Both the position numbers and the translations under genes were made by a program. Shown here in pieces: positions 29,189 to 38,023 of a stretch of 64,000 nucleotides of DNA; position 1 is the stretch's first letter, and each line of letters opens with the position of its first letter. The stretch is from Leisingera methylohalidivorans DSM 14336. Its GTDB lineage: Bacteria > Pseudomonadota > Alphaproteobacteria > Rhodobacterales > Rhodobacteraceae. The notes under the pieces are model-generated. The model worked only from the letters and a program-made list of their open reading frames with translations, did not search any database and was not told the DNA's origin. The DNA is taken from assembly GCF_000511355.1 (NCBI RefSeq), contig NC_023135.1, positions 3,958,838 to 4,022,837 of the forward strand, written 5' to 3'.

Positions 29189-30186
29189 CAGGGCCTCAGC
29201 TTGTCCAGGTTTTCCGGAGACGGGGGGGGCAGGTTTTCACGCAGCAGCCCCGCAACTGGGGCCAGCGCAGGGTGCTCCAGCCCGCGGATGAAATGATCCC
29301 AAACCCGCGGGATCAGGTCCACGTAATGGGGTTTTCCGTATTCCAGGCTGAGCCGGGCAAATACGCCAAGGATACGCAGATTCCGCTGCACGCCCAGTAC
29401 AGTATAGGCGGTGCGGAAGCCGGATTCATCCACCCCGGCGGCAGAGATATAGCGGCTGACCATTTGCATTTCGACGGCGGGCGGCACGTCGCGGCGGGCA
29501 TCCTGCAGCAGCGACACCAGGTCGTACGCGCAGTGGCCGGCGCGGGCGTCCTGGAAATCCAGCAGACCTACGCGCGCCACTCCTTCGCGGTCCGGCAACC
29601 ACAGCAAGTTTTCGGCGTGATAGTCACGCTGTACCAGAACAGGATCGCCTTTGACAGATTCACGCAGGATGTCTTCGAACTGATCCTCGAACCGGGTTTG
29701 CAGATCCGGGTCATGGCCGCCGAGGATGCCGTCCCGGTATTTCAGCATTGCCAGGCCGGCCATTTCCGCCATAATTCTCGGGCCATATGGTTCCAGATCC
29801 GGCATCGGGGCCTGGTGCAAAAAAACCAGGGCCTCAGTGGCCGCCTCATAAAGTTCCTGCTCCAGCGACGGTTGCCGCAGGATGGCACGGGCAAAAAGAT
29901 CATCGCCCAGGTCTTCCAGCAGCAGAAAGCCATTCTCAACATCCTGCGCCAGAATCTCCGGGGCGCTGAGGCCCTGGTGACGCAGATAATTGGCAATACG
30001 GATGAAAGGGCGGACATCCTCGCCCTTTTCCGGCGGTGCGTCCATCATCACAATGGTTTTGCCATCACCGGCGGTCAGCCGTTCATAGCGCCGGTTTGAT
30101 GCATCGCCGGCCAACGGACCGCGCAGCCATCCGGCATAAGACGTTGCCGCTAGAAACGCCTGGCATCGGGAATTTCGGTCAGTCAT
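29188..30186 (-). CDS. amgK: N-acetylmuramate/N-acetylglucosamine kinase (AmgK-like phosphotransferase)
   Basis: A 332-residue aminoglycoside-phosphotransferase-fold kinase. It has DASNRRYERLT and FLLLEDLGDDLF in the N-lobe, the catalytic loop VLVQRDYHAENLLWL (about residues 190-204) and metal-binding LLDFQDARAGHCAYDL. The ATG at 30186 gives MTDRNSRCQAFLA and overlaps the tsaE stop (ATGA). With murU next door, peptidoglycan sugar recycling is the likely job, as shown for AmgK/MurU in Pseudomonas and Caulobacter. Confidence 0.88.
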   Translation of the reverse strand: MTDRNSRCQAFLAATSYAGWLRGPLAGDASNRRYERLTAGDGKTIVMMDAPPEKGEDVRPFIRIANYLRHQGLSAPEILAQDVENGFLLLEDLGDDLFARAILRQPSLEQELYEAATEALVFLHQAPMPDLEPYGPRIMAEMAGLAMLKYRDGILGGHDPDLQTRFEDQFEDILRESVKGDPVLVQRDYHAENLLWLPDREGVARVGLLDFQDARAGHCAYDLVSLLQDARRDVPPAVEMQMVSRYISAAGVDESGFRTAYTVLGVQRNLRILGVFARLSLEYGKPHYVDLIPRVWDHFIRGLEHPALAPVAGLLRENLPPPSPENLDKLRP

Positions 30187-30659
30187 GCGCAGATGCGCTC
30201 CATCAGGGGCTGCCATTTCGCATCGCTCCAGCTGAGCGTCAGATGGCGGCGGTCTTCGTGTTCCGGGTCCAGCGCCAGCGTGAGGCGCAGGGCATGAGGC
30301 GGTGTCAGCTCCGCCAGCCGGTCGGGCCATTCCACCAGGCAGATGGCGGTCTCAAAAGCGTCAGTCAGTCCCAGCTCTTCCATCTCGTCCAGGGAGGACA
30401 GCCGGTAGAGGTCAGTGTGCCACAGCTCGCCGGCGGGCACGTCATATGTTTGCACCAGTGTGAAAGTGGGCGAGGGGACGTCTTCTGGACACTGCATCAG
30501 AGACTGAATCAAATGGCGGGCGAAATGGGTTTTGCCGGCGCCGATTACCCCCTCCAGCAACAGGCAATCGCCGGGGCGCAGGGCCCCGGCGATCTGTGCG
30601 GCCAATCGGGCCGTATCGTCCGGTGAGTTCAGCGTGCAGGACGCGGTATCTGTTGTCAT
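30183..30659 (-). CDS. tsaE: tRNA threonylcarbamoyladenosine biosynthesis ATPase TsaE
   Basis: TsaE is the ATPase that drives turnover of the TsaBD complex making t6A37 on ANN-decoding tRNAs. The 158-residue protein has the P-loop GVIGAGKTHFARHL near residues 40-53, SPTFTLVQTY near 66-75, and HTDLYRL. It overlaps amgK by 4 bp. tsaD lies 12 kb away at 42145-43242. Confidence 0.94.
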   Translation of the reverse strand: MTTDTASCTLNSPDDTARLAAQIAGALRPGDCLLLEGVIGAGKTHFARHLIQSLMQCPEDVPSPTFTLVQTYDVPAGELWHTDLYRLSSLDEMEELGLTDAFETAICLVEWPDRLAELTPPHALRLTLALDPEHEDRRHLTLSWSDAKWQPLMERICA

Positions 30660-30708
30660 GGCGCTAGAATGGCGCCGCCGCCGGTCTGCTGCAAGCCGGT
30701 TTCCGGGC

Positions 30709-32256
30709 TCAGGCCTGGCTGATAGCGGGGAAGCGCTGCTGGCTTTCCGGCAAGGCGACGGTTTCCGGTGCCCGGAAACTGACCATCGTGGCGCCGTTCT
30801 GGATCGCGGAAACTTTGCAGATCATGCGCGTGCCGTCACGCAATTGTACACGCGACCACCAGGGTTCGCGCCCATCGCCGCCGGCGACAAAATCGCGGAT
30901 CTCGCCCCAAACCGGGGTCGGCGCGCAGGTGTCCTGCCAGACCCGGTTGGCATCCATGATCGACACTTTCGCAAAGCTGGCCTCCGGATCCATCTGCCAG
31001 AGGCTGCCATAGGCACTGTTGGAGAAGGTCATGCTGCCATCGCTGGCAAAGACTGCAATCGCCTCGTCCATCTGGTCCATGATCGACTGGCCCATCTCAA
31101 GCTCCGAGCGGAACTGGCGGGTGAGAGTGACCTCGGCAGTGATGTCTTCGAACAGGAAGGCAATGGCGCCATCCGGGTGCGGCCGGCCCGAAACCTTGTA
31201 GACGGACCCCGACGGCAGCGACCAGGTTTCCTGATAGCGGCCTTCGGCAGCGGCCTCCAGCAGGTCGGCCATCTGGTGACGCCAGCTGGAGTAGCTTTTG
31301 GGTTCCGGCATCATCCGCTGGTCGCGCAGCCGGTCAAAGAAGGTCAGCAGGTTGGGCCGCGAGCTGAGGAAATTGGCGGGCAGGGCGGTGAGGTCGATCA
31401 GCACGGGGTTGAACAACACCAGCTGGCGGTTGCGGTCAAAGATCGCCAGGCCAATCGACAGCTGGGCAAATGTCTTGGCCAGGGTCTGCACAAAATTTCT
31501 CTGGGCAACTTCGGCATCGACCACGGCGTTTACATCCACCGCATGGCACAGCCAGCCGGCCTCGGTTTCTGTGGTGGAAACGTTATACCACAGCTTCTTT
31601 TTGCTTTCCGGCAGCGGAATATAGATCCGTTCCGGCTTGCCGCTGGTCATCGGATCGTGGAGGTCAGTGAATAGAGGCTCGGCAAAATCAGCATTGCGGC
31701 CGCGGATCTTCTGGCTAAGGTCGTCATAAGCAAGGTTGGACCAAGTAACGTTGCCTTCCTCTGATTGCAGCCAGACCGGGTAGGGCGCCTGATGCACGGC
31801 GGCGCGCAGGGTAGTCAGCTCCTGGTCGAGGGATTTGTTCTGCTCTTCCAGGGTGCTGCGGCGCAGCTGCACGCGGGTGACCCCGTCGATCCATTCGCAA
31901 TGCGCCTCGCGGCTTTCGGCGGAGGCGGTGCCTGAAAGCACCAGCGGACCGACATCCTTGAGGAAACTCGGAGATTGCGGCAGGCCCGGGTAGTTGCGGG
32001 CCAACTGGTCGCGCAGCATGCCCCAGTCAAAGTTCTCCGCTTGGTCTCCAATGAATTTGCGTGCGCCCGAAGACCAGCCGATCAAGCTGTTCTCGTCAAA
32101 CAGGAACACGGCATCAGTGCGGCCGTCGCCGGCCAGCAGATCATGTTCCATGCCATTGCGGCGCGGATCGGGTGACAGCCACCAGACCGCCGCAGCCGCG
32201 GTTGCAGCGCAAAGCGCTGCCAGTACAAACCATTCGATCGAAGCGAAGTCCTGCAT
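30709..32256 (-). CDS. Membrane-anchored multi-PAS protein, DivL-like, without a kinase domain
   Basis: A 515-residue protein with one N-terminal membrane helix (WFVLAALCAATAAAAVWWL, about residues 9-27) and up to four PAS-like modules: DAVFLFDENSLIGWSSGARKFIG (from about 50), PYPVWLQSEEGNVTWSNLAYDDL (about 160), GLAIFDRNRQLVLFNPVLIDL (about 290) and EAIAVFASDGSMTFSNSAYGSLW (about 410). The chain ends without HisKA or HATPase domains. The neighbours tsaE-amgK-murU-addB-addA-trxA resemble, to my knowledge, the divL neighbourhood of other Alphaproteobacteria, and a PAS-domain DivL acting in CtrA/GTA control has been described in Rhodobacter capsulatus. DivL identity is inference. It could instead be an unrelated PAS protein. 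Confidence 0.72.
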   Translation of the reverse strand: MQDFASIEWFVLAALCAATAAAAVWWLSPDPRRNGMEHDLLAGDGRTDAVFLFDENSLIGWSSGARKFIGDQAENFDWGMLRDQLARNYPGLPQSPSFLKDVGPLVLSGTASAESREAHCEWIDGVTRVQLRRSTLEEQNKSLDQELTTLRAAVHQAPYPVWLQSEEGNVTWSNLAYDDLSQKIRGRNADFAEPLFTDLHDPMTSGKPERIYIPLPESKKKLWYNVSTTETEAGWLCHAVDVNAVVDAEVAQRNFVQTLAKTFAQLSIGLAIFDRNRQLVLFNPVLIDLTALPANFLSSRPNLLTFFDRLRDQRMMPEPKSYSSWRHQMADLLEAAAEGRYQETWSLPSGSVYKVSGRPHPDGAIAFLFEDITAEVTLTRQFRSELEMGQSIMDQMDEAIAVFASDGSMTFSNSAYGSLWQMDPEASFAKVSIMDANRVWQDTCAPTPVWGEIRDFVAGGDGREPWWSRVQLRDGTRMICKVSAIQNGATMVSFRAPETVALPESQQRFPAISQA

Positions 32257-32345
32257 GTCGTCCTGCCCAGTTCAGCTCTCGTTTACCCGCATGGTTCCCT
32301 AATAATAGTTAAGTGAAGTTTAATTGGTTGCCCAAAAGTGAATAA

Positions 32346-33740
32346 TTAAATTTCTAAAGGTTTATTTTTCCCAATGACAGGGCCGCCGTCCGCCATGGCG
32401 TCGATTTTTCGTCGCGGCCATGCGACTTCGACCACGGCGCCGCGCCGTTCTCGGTAGGGGCTGAGGGTCTGGAAGGGGTCCGCGCCATTAGCGAATCTCA
32501 GCTGTGCGCCGGTGCGCTGCAGCAGCGTCTTGGCAATAAACAGACCCAAGCCCATGCCTTCGTATTCGGGCCGCTGCTTCAGCTCGCTTTCGCCCCGGCG
32601 GCGGCGCACAAACGGATCGCCGATTCGACCCAGCAGATGCGGAGGGAATCCTTGGCCATCATCGCAGATCCTCAGAATGATCCAGTCGTGGTTCCAAGCG
32701 GCATCGATCCAGACTGTGGAGTGGGAGAAATCCACTGCATTCTGCACCAGATTGCGCAGCCCGTGGATGATCTCGGGCTTGCGCATCACCGTCGGCTGCT
32801 GGAAGTCACCTCCCTCCAGCGGTTCCTCATGGTAGATGACGGATTTTCCGCGGTTCATATGCGGCTCTGCGGCTTCGGTAACCAGGGTTGAAAAGGGCGC
32901 TTGCCGTAAATGCAAATCGTCATTTCCGGCCCGGCCCATGCTGCGCAGGATATCGCGGCAGCGGTCGGCTTGGTCCCGTATCAGCGCGGCATCTTCGCGC
33001 AGTTCGGGGCGGTCGTCCAACTCCTCGATCAGCTCGGCACTAGCGAGTTTGATAGTGGCGAGCGGTGTGCCCAGCTCATGCGCCGCCGCCGCCACCACGC
33101 CGCCCAGATCGGTCAGCTTTTGCTCGCGCGACAGCGCCAGCTGGGTAGCGCTCAGCGCATCCGACATAGAGCGCATTTCGTTGCTGACCCGGAAGGAATA
33201 GGCGCCGATGAACAGAATGGCGATCACGATGGCGATCCAATTGCCGAAGATGAACACATCGGGAATGCGCAGGATAAAACCTTGTTCAGTGCGCAGCGGC
33301 AGGTGGAACTCCGCCATCAGGGTAACGAGAATGACAGCGGTGGCGCCAATGATCAGCGTGGAGCGCAGCCCCATGACGGCGGCGGAAATGGTCACCGGCC
33401 CCAGCACCAGCAAGGCAAACGGGTTGTTCAGCCCGCCGGTCAGATACACGAGGAAAGCCAGCTGCAGCAGATCGAACAGCACCATCAGAAAGTTCTCGAA
33501 CTCGGTCAGGCGTTTGTTTTCCGGGAAAGCGAAGATGGCGATCAGATTGCCGGCGGCTGAAATGCCGATGGCCAAGTAACAAAGACCCAGCTCCAACTGC
33601 AGGTTAAATCGGTGCTGCGCCACGGCAATGGCGGTGATTTGCCCGGCAATGGCCACCCAGCGCAGCAGGATCAGGGTCCGCAGGCGGATCCAATGGCTGT
33701 GTTCCTGGCCCTTCATCAGCTTGAAGATGCGATCGCTCAT
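32346..33740 (-). CDS. regB: Redox-sensing histidine kinase RegB/PrrB/ActS
   Basis: RegB senses electron flow and quinone redox state and phosphorylates RegA to control respiration and, in phototrophs, photosynthesis genes. From ATG 33740 it is 464 residues, close to Rhodobacter PrrB. Six membrane helices occupy residues 23-185, with the quinone-site motif GGLNNPF at 102-108. The H-box is AAAAHELGTPLATI with H221, and the redox-active cysteine is in QADRCRDIL (C261). The HATPase domain has NLVQNAVDF, DDGQGFP and GMGLGLFIAKTLL. The ATG at 33749 is an alternative. It diverges from senC. Confidence 0.94.
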   Translation of the reverse strand: MSDRIFKLMKGQEHSHWIRLRTLILLRWVAIAGQITAIAVAQHRFNLQLELGLCYLAIGISAAGNLIAIFAFPENKRLTEFENFLMVLFDLLQLAFLVYLTGGLNNPFALLVLGPVTISAAVMGLRSTLIIGATAVILVTLMAEFHLPLRTEQGFILRIPDVFIFGNWIAIVIAILFIGAYSFRVSNEMRSMSDALSATQLALSREQKLTDLGGVVAAAAHELGTPLATIKLASAELIEELDDRPELREDAALIRDQADRCRDILRSMGRAGNDDLHLRQAPFSTLVTEAAEPHMNRGKSVIYHEEPLEGGDFQQPTVMRKPEIIHGLRNLVQNAVDFSHSTVWIDAAWNHDWIILRICDDGQGFPPHLLGRIGDPFVRRRRGESELKQRPEYEGMGLGLFIAKTLLQRTGAQLRFANGADPFQTLSPYRERRGAVVEVAWPRRKIDAMADGGPVIGKNKPLEI

Positions 33741-33856
33741 AAGGTTCATTGCTCCCGCAGATGTGACGCCGTGCGCCAGTTGCATCGGCTGTAATTCTTG
33801 ATAGGTCTGGCACCGCAAACGATCAACAACCCTTCCCTGACGAAAAGTGTGATCTC

Positions 33857-34477
33857 ATGACCCGCGCCTATGCTCTTCTTGCTGCTGCTTTTGTTGCTGC
33901 CCTTGTGGGCGGTGCCTGGTTTATGACCCGCGGGGGCGGCAGCGGCGACAAATTCGCACAGTGCCGCAGCAGCCAGATTGCCGGCGGCACCGATACCATC
34001 GGCGGGGCATTCGAACTGGTCAATGCCAAGGGCGAGACGGTCACCGACAAGGATGTGATCACCGAACCGTCTATTGTTTACTTCGGTTACACCTTCTGTC
34101 CGGATGTCTGCCCGATGGATTCGGCCCGCAACGCGGATGCGGTAGATGTGCTGGCAGAGCGCGGCATCAGTGTGACGCCGGTGTTTATTTCAATCGACCC
34201 GGACCGCGATACCCCTGAAGCGGTTGGCGATTTCGCTGAAAATCTGCATGAAAAGATGATCGGGCTGACCGGGTCCTTGGATCAGGTGAAAGCTGCCAGC
34301 AAGGCCTACAAGACCTACTTCAAGAAGAACGAAGGAGACGAGGATTACTACCTCGTCGACCATTCGACCTTCTCCTATCTTGTACTGCCGGAGGACGGCT
34401 TTGTGGAATTCTTCCGCCGCGATGAATCGGCACAGCAGATGGCCGACAAGACCGCCTGTTTCATCGAAAAAATCTGA
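33857..34477 (+). CDS. senC: SCO family copper chaperone (SenC/PrrC)
   Basis: A 206-residue thioredoxin-fold membrane-anchored protein that helps assemble the CuA or CuB centre of cytochrome oxidase. It has an N-terminal anchor (residues 4-23), the copper-binding GYTFCPDVCP (C81, C85) and the distal ligand in LVDHSTF (H169). It stands between divergent regB and downstream regA, the classic regB-senC-regA arrangement, which links oxidase assembly with redox signalling. Confidence 0.95.
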   Translation: MTRAYALLAAAFVAALVGGAWFMTRGGGSGDKFAQCRSSQIAGGTDTIGGAFELVNAKGETVTDKDVITEPSIVYFGYTFCPDVCPMDSARNADAVDVLAERGISVTPVFISIDPDRDTPEAVGDFAENLHEKMIGLTGSLDQVKAASKAYKTYFKKNEGDEDYYLVDHSTFSYLVLPEDGFVEFFRRDESAQQMADKTACFIEKI

Positions 34478-34557
34478 GGCAGGATAGCTGTTTGACCTTT
34501 TCCCCTGCCCGGACATATTCTTGCGCGAACAGATAATAACTTCGCGGAGGACCGGGC

Positions 34558-35112
34558 ATGGCCGAAACTGCTCTGCAGGACATTGGACCCGACAAGACAC
34601 TGCTGCTGGTCGATGACGACGAGCCGTTTCTGCGGCGTCTGGCCAAGGCAATGGAAAAACGCGGCTTCACGGTGGAGACCGCAGGGTCGGTTGCCGCAGG
34701 CAGTGCCATTGCAACGGCGCGCCCGCCGGCCTTTGCGGTTGTTGACCTGCGGCTGGAAGACGGCAATGGTCTGGATGTAGTCGAGGTGCTGCGGGAGAAG
34801 CGGCCGGACAGCCGGATTGTAGTTCTGACCGGCTATGGCGCAATTGCCACGGCGGTTGCGGCGGTCAAAATCGGCGCGACGGATTATCTGTCCAAGCCGG
34901 CCGATGCCACCGATATTATGAACGCATTGCTGGCCAACGAGGATGTGCTGCCGCCGCCGCCGGAAAACCCGATGAGCGCCGACCGGGTGCGCTGGGAGCA
35001 TATCCAGCGGATTTATGAACTGTGCGACCGCAATGTTTCGGAAACTGCAAGGCGGTTGAACATGCACCGCCGCACCCTGCAGCGGATCCTGGCCAAGCGC
35101 AGCCCGCGCTGA
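34558..35112 (+). CDS. regA: Redox response regulator RegA/PrrA/ActR
   Basis: A 184-residue DNA-binding response regulator paired with RegB. The receiver domain has the acidic pocket LLVDDDEPF, phosphoacceptor D63 in AVVDLRLEDGNGL, VLTGYGAIATAVAAVKIGATDYLSKPAD, and a proline-rich linker (about 130-137). The C-terminal Fis-like helix-turn-helix is NVSETARRLNMHRRTLQRILAKRSPR. The tail sequence is almost invariant in this family. It lies 80 bp after senC. Confidence 0.96.
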   Translation: MAETALQDIGPDKTLLLVDDDEPFLRRLAKAMEKRGFTVETAGSVAAGSAIATARPPAFAVVDLRLEDGNGLDVVEVLREKRPDSRIVVLTGYGAIATAVAAVKIGATDYLSKPADATDIMNALLANEDVLPPPPENPMSADRVRWEHIQRIYELCDRNVSETARRLNMHRRTLQRILAKRSPR

Positions 35113-35115
35113 GCC

Positions 35116-35712
35116 TTAAAGCTGACCCATCAATTCCGTATGGCGGCCCAGAAACGCCATGCGGGTTTCCAGCGGCGGCCGCAGCACAATGTTCAGACCG
35201 TCGGTGACTTCTGGCTTCGGACGCCCAAAGAAGCTGCTGGCCTCTGTCTCTGAAAACCCGGCGATCTGCACCGCTTCCATCCAGGCGCTGATCTTGTCTG
35301 CCCGTTTGATGTGCGCCTTGACAGTCTTGGGCAGAGCAGCGGGCAGACCAAACCGCAGGTGAATCGCGGCCGTCAGCCGCGAGTCCAGTTCGCCATACCC
35401 TGGCCCCACCGCAGCTTTGACTGGAGAAATCATATCTCCGATCACGTATTCAGGCGCATCATGCAGCAGCGCCGCCAGCCGCCATTTCACCGGCGCCTTG
35501 GGGTTCATCCGGGTGAAAAGGTCCTCGACCAGCAGCGAATGCTCGGCCACGGAATAGGCAAAGTCGCCCATTGTCTGACCATTCCAGCGGGCAACGAATG
35601 CCAGTCCATGGGCGATGTCTTCAATTTCGATATCCACCGGTGTGGGGTCCAGCAGATCAAGGCGGCGGCCGGACAGCATACGCTGCCAGGCTCGGGCGGG
35701 TTTGGCGGGCAT
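35116..35712 (-). CDS. HD-domain phosphohydrolase (YfbR-like)
   Basis: A 198-residue HD-family protein resembling the 5'-deoxynucleotidase YfbR group. Metal ligands are visible as SVAEHSLLV (about 57-65), ALLHDAPEYVIGD (the HD pair, about 83-95) and the later KRADKISAWMEA. The ATG at 35712 is preferred because AGGAAA stands 8 bases upstream; another ATG lies at 35733. It converges on regA with a 3-bp gap. The substrate is inferred only from the family. Confidence 0.85.
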   Translation of the reverse strand: MPAKPARAWQRMLSGRRLDLLDPTPVDIEIEDIAHGLAFVARWNGQTMGDFAYSVAEHSLLVEDLFTRMNPKAPVKWRLAALLHDAPEYVIGDMISPVKAAVGPGYGELDSRLTAAIHLRFGLPAALPKTVKAHIKRADKISAWMEAVQIAGFSETEASSFFGRPKPEVTDGLNIVLRPPLETRMAFLGRHTELMGQL

Positions 35713-35946
35713 AGGGCTTTCCTGTCGCTGCACTCTCCCCTTTGACTACCCGCTGTGCGGCAACCGGGCAATGCTGGCCGGGTTTGGCTGCCGGATGTCT
35801 GAACACAAGCAAAAACGGAGTGTTTATGCCTTGTGAATTTGAAACGGGCACCGCGCGGCCCAATATTATAGGAAGACAAGGGGCACCGCCCCCTCTCTGG
35901 GGCAACCCCTTTTCCTGACGTGACACGCAATGGAAAGGAGTTTGTC

Positions 35947-36261
35947 ATGTTTAAGCGTCTCCTTGGTATTTCTCTGCTTTTCGGCATGGCGGCGACGGCG
36001 CCGCCGGCATTGGCAGCCAGTTGTGGCGACCGCGAGGTCATGACCCAGAAGCTGGCTAGCGGATACTCTGAACGGCTGACCGCCGGCGGATTGCAGAAAA
36101 GCCGTCCCGAGGCCACTGTGATCGAGGTCTGGTCGTCGGATGAAACCGGAACTTTTACGGTTCTGGTCACACATGCGAATGGGGTCAGCTGCGTTGTTGC
36201 AACCGGCTCCTCATTCTTCCACATTTCGGAAAATGTGCCGGACCCAGGCACGCCAAGCTGA
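35947..36261 (+). CDS. Small secreted protein of unknown function
   Basis: A 104-residue protein starting at ATG 35947 behind a strong AAGGAG site. Residues 1-22 form a signal peptide (MFKRLLGISLLFGMAATAPPALA), leaving a mature domain of about 80 residues with two cysteines, one in ASCGDRE and one in NGVSCVVA, that could form a disulfide in the periplasm. I do not recognise a named family. It is 150 bp upstream of ahcY on the same strand. Confidence 0.78.
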   Translation: MFKRLLGISLLFGMAATAPPALAASCGDREVMTQKLASGYSERLTAGGLQKSRPEATVIEVWSSDETGTFTVLVTHANGVSCVVATGSSFFHISENVPDPGTPS

Positions 36262-36343
36262 CATTGGCCGTCTGACGGGCTCCCCCCACAGCCTGCTCCA
36301 CCCTGAAAAGCCAGAGCCACAGGCTCCGGCCACGGCTATCTTC

Positions 36344-36356
36344 GTTGAATATCAAC
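36344..36356. promoter_or_regulatory. Short inverted repeat upstream of ahcY
   Basis: GTTGA-ATA-TCAAC is a 5-bp inverted repeat 56 bp before the ahcY start, about where an operator could sit. ArsR-type SahR repressors control ahcY in some proteobacteria, but I cannot confirm that this matches their motif. No riboswitch fold is obvious in the 150-bp leader. Confidence 0.25.
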
Positions 36357-36411
36357 AATTGCAGTGCTAGGCCCTGCTGCAACTGTACTCGTAACCGGAA
36401 TGGAGCTGACT

Positions 36412-37800
36412 ATGGCCGGGGATTATATCGTCAAGGACATCGCTCTGGCCGAATTCGGCCGCAAAGAGCTGGATATCGCCGAAACCGAAATGCCGGGGCT
36501 GATGTCTCTGCGCGCGGAATACGGCGAAAGCAAACCGCTAAAAGGCGCGCGTATTGTCGGCTCGCTGCATATGACCATCCAGACCGCAGTGCTGATCGAA
36601 ACGCTGGTGGCGCTGGGCGCCGATGTGCGCTGGGCCTCCTGCAACATTTTTTCGACCCAGGATCATGCCGCCGCCGCGATTGCCGAGGCCGGTATCCCGG
36701 TCTTTGCCATCAAGGGCCAAAGCCTTGAGGAACATTGGGATTACCTCGATAAATCCTTCATGTTCCCGGAAGGTCCGAACCTGATCCTCGACGATGGTGG
36801 CGATGCCACCCTCTATGTGCTGCTGGGTGCGCGCGCTGAGGCCGGCGAGGACATCATTCCGGTGCCGCAGTCCGAGGAAGAAGCCGTTATCAAGGCGCAG
36901 ATCCAGAAGCGCATGGAAGCCTCGCCCGGCTGGTTCACCAAGACCCGTGATGCGATCGTGGGCGTCTCCGAGGAAACCACCACCGGCGTGCATCGCCTGT
37001 ATGATCTGCAAAAGAACGGCCAGCTGCCGTTCCCGGCGATCAACGTCAACGACTCGGTCACCAAGTCGAAGTTCGACAACAAATACGGCTGCAAGGAATC
37101 TCTGGTCGACGGCATCCGCCGCGCCACCGACACAATGATGGCCGGCAAGGTGGCCGTGGTCTGCGGTTACGGCGATGTTGGCAAAGGCTCTGCCGCCTCC
37201 CTGCGTGGTGCCGGCGCCCGGGTGAAGGTCACCGAGGCTGATCCCATTTGCGCTCTGCAGGCCGCCATGGACGGCTTTGAAGTGGTGCTCTTGGAGGACG
37301 AAGTTTCCTCCGCTGACATTTTCATAACCACCACCGGCAACAAGGACGTGATCCGCATCGAGCATATGCGCGAGATGAAGGACATGGCCATCGTTGGTAA
37401 CATCGGCCACTTCGACAACGAGATCCAGGTTGCTGCGCTGAAGAACCACAAGTGGACCAACATCAAAGAACAGGTGGACATGATCGAGATGCCTTCGGGC
37501 AACCGCATGATTCTGCTGTCCGAAGGCCGCCTGTTGAACCTCGGCAACGCCACCGGCCACCCATCGTTTGTGATGTCGGCCTCCTTCACCAACCAGGTGC
37601 TGGCCCAGATCGAACTGTGGACCCGGGGTGATCACTACAACAATGACGTCTACATCCTGCCCAAGCATCTGGACGAGAAAGTCGCCCGCCTGCACCTGGG
37701 CCGCATCGGTGTCAAGCTGACGGAGCTGAGCGCTGAGCAGGCCGCCTATATCGGCGTTAAGCCGGAAGGCCCGTTCAAGCCGGAACACTACCGCTACTAA
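36412..37800 (+). CDS. ahcY: S-adenosylhomocysteinase
   Basis: AhcY reversibly splits S-adenosylhomocysteine to adenosine and homocysteine, relieving product inhibition of SAM methyltransferases. The 462-residue protein starts at ATG 36412 ([20 protein letters not shown]) with GGAG upstream; a longer in-frame reading begins in the leader. It has [15 protein letters not shown], the NAD-binding [12 protein letters not shown], and the C-terminal [10 protein letters not shown] needed for cofactor binding. Alphaproteobacterial members carry the extra internal insert seen here at about residues 140-180. A terminator follows. Confidence 0.97.
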   Translation: MAGDYIVKDIALAEFGRKELDIAETEMPGLMSLRAEYGESKPLKGARIVGSLHMTIQTAVLIETLVALGADVRWASCNIFSTQDHAAAAIAEAGIPVFAIKGQSLEEHWDYLDKSFMFPEGPNLILDDGGDATLYVLLGARAEAGEDIIPVPQSEEEAVIKAQIQKRMEASPGWFTKTRDAIVGVSEETTTGVHRLYDLQKNGQLPFPAINVNDSVTKSKFDNKYGCKESLVDGIRRATDTMMAGKVAVVCGYGDVGKGSAASLRGAGARVKVTEADPICALQAAMDGFEVVLLEDEVSSADIFITTTGNKDVIRIEHMREMKDMAIVGNIGHFDNEIQVAALKNHKWTNIKEQVDMIEMPSGNRMILLSEGRLLNLGNATGHPSFVMSASFTNQVLAQIELWTRGDHYNNDVYILPKHLDEKVARLHLGRIGVKLTELSAEQAAYIGVKPEGPFKPEHYRY

Positions 37801-37825
37801 ATCCGGTTACCGCATTAGATTGAAC

Positions 37826-37852
37826 GGCCTCGCCAAATGGCGGGGCCTTTTT
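37826..37852 (+). terminator. Rho-independent terminator of ahcY
   Basis: A 9-bp stem (GGCCTCGCC / GGCGGGGCC, one G-T wobble) with an AAAT loop is followed by TTTTT, 25 bp after the stop. Confidence 0.9.
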
Positions 37853-37958
37853 CCATTTCAGGTTTGCCTGCACAGGGACCCGGCCTTCCAAGCGTCAGGA
37901 GAACTGTCAGACGATCAAATTTATACACGTGAATGTTTCGAGAAATCTCGTTTGTGAC

Positions 37959-37984
37959 GGAACGGATTTCGGGAAGGCTGCGTT
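37959..37984 (+). promoter_or_regulatory. Candidate ECF-type stress promoter of the PRC-barrel gene
   Basis: GGAAC (37959-37963), a 17-bp spacer and CGTT (37981-37984) match the sigma-EcfG consensus GGAAC-N16/17-CGTT. It stands 40 bp upstream of the PRC-barrel ATG. The 5' leader contains a small hairpin (CAGCAT at 37989-37994 with ATGCTG at 38005-38010) touching the GAGGAG ribosome-binding site. EcfG is not universal in Rhodobacterales, so another ECF factor is possible. Confidence 0.42.
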
Positions 37985-38023
37985 GTTCCAGCATCAACAA
38001 CTTAATGCTGAGGAGATATTCCC

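Noticed and set aside
21334..30659. The trxA-addAB-murU-amgK-tsaE cluster as a defence island
   Set aside because: AddAB, MurU/AmgK, TsaE and TrxA are housekeeping genes in a conserved alphaproteobacterial order; no defence effector genes are present.
36262..36411. SAH or SAM/SAH riboswitch before ahcY
   Set aside because: I could not find the conserved core or pairing pattern in the 150-bp leader, so I report only a weak inverted repeat.
36538..37788. Long antisense reading frame covering ahcY
   Set aside because: It mirrors the codon structure of a highly conserved gene, lacks its own initiation signals and shows no family features; it is a GC-rich shadow.
37925..37931. CACGTG core near the PRC-barrel gene as a further parS site
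   Set aside because: Only the central hexamer matches; the flanking arms are unlike TGTTT/AAACA.
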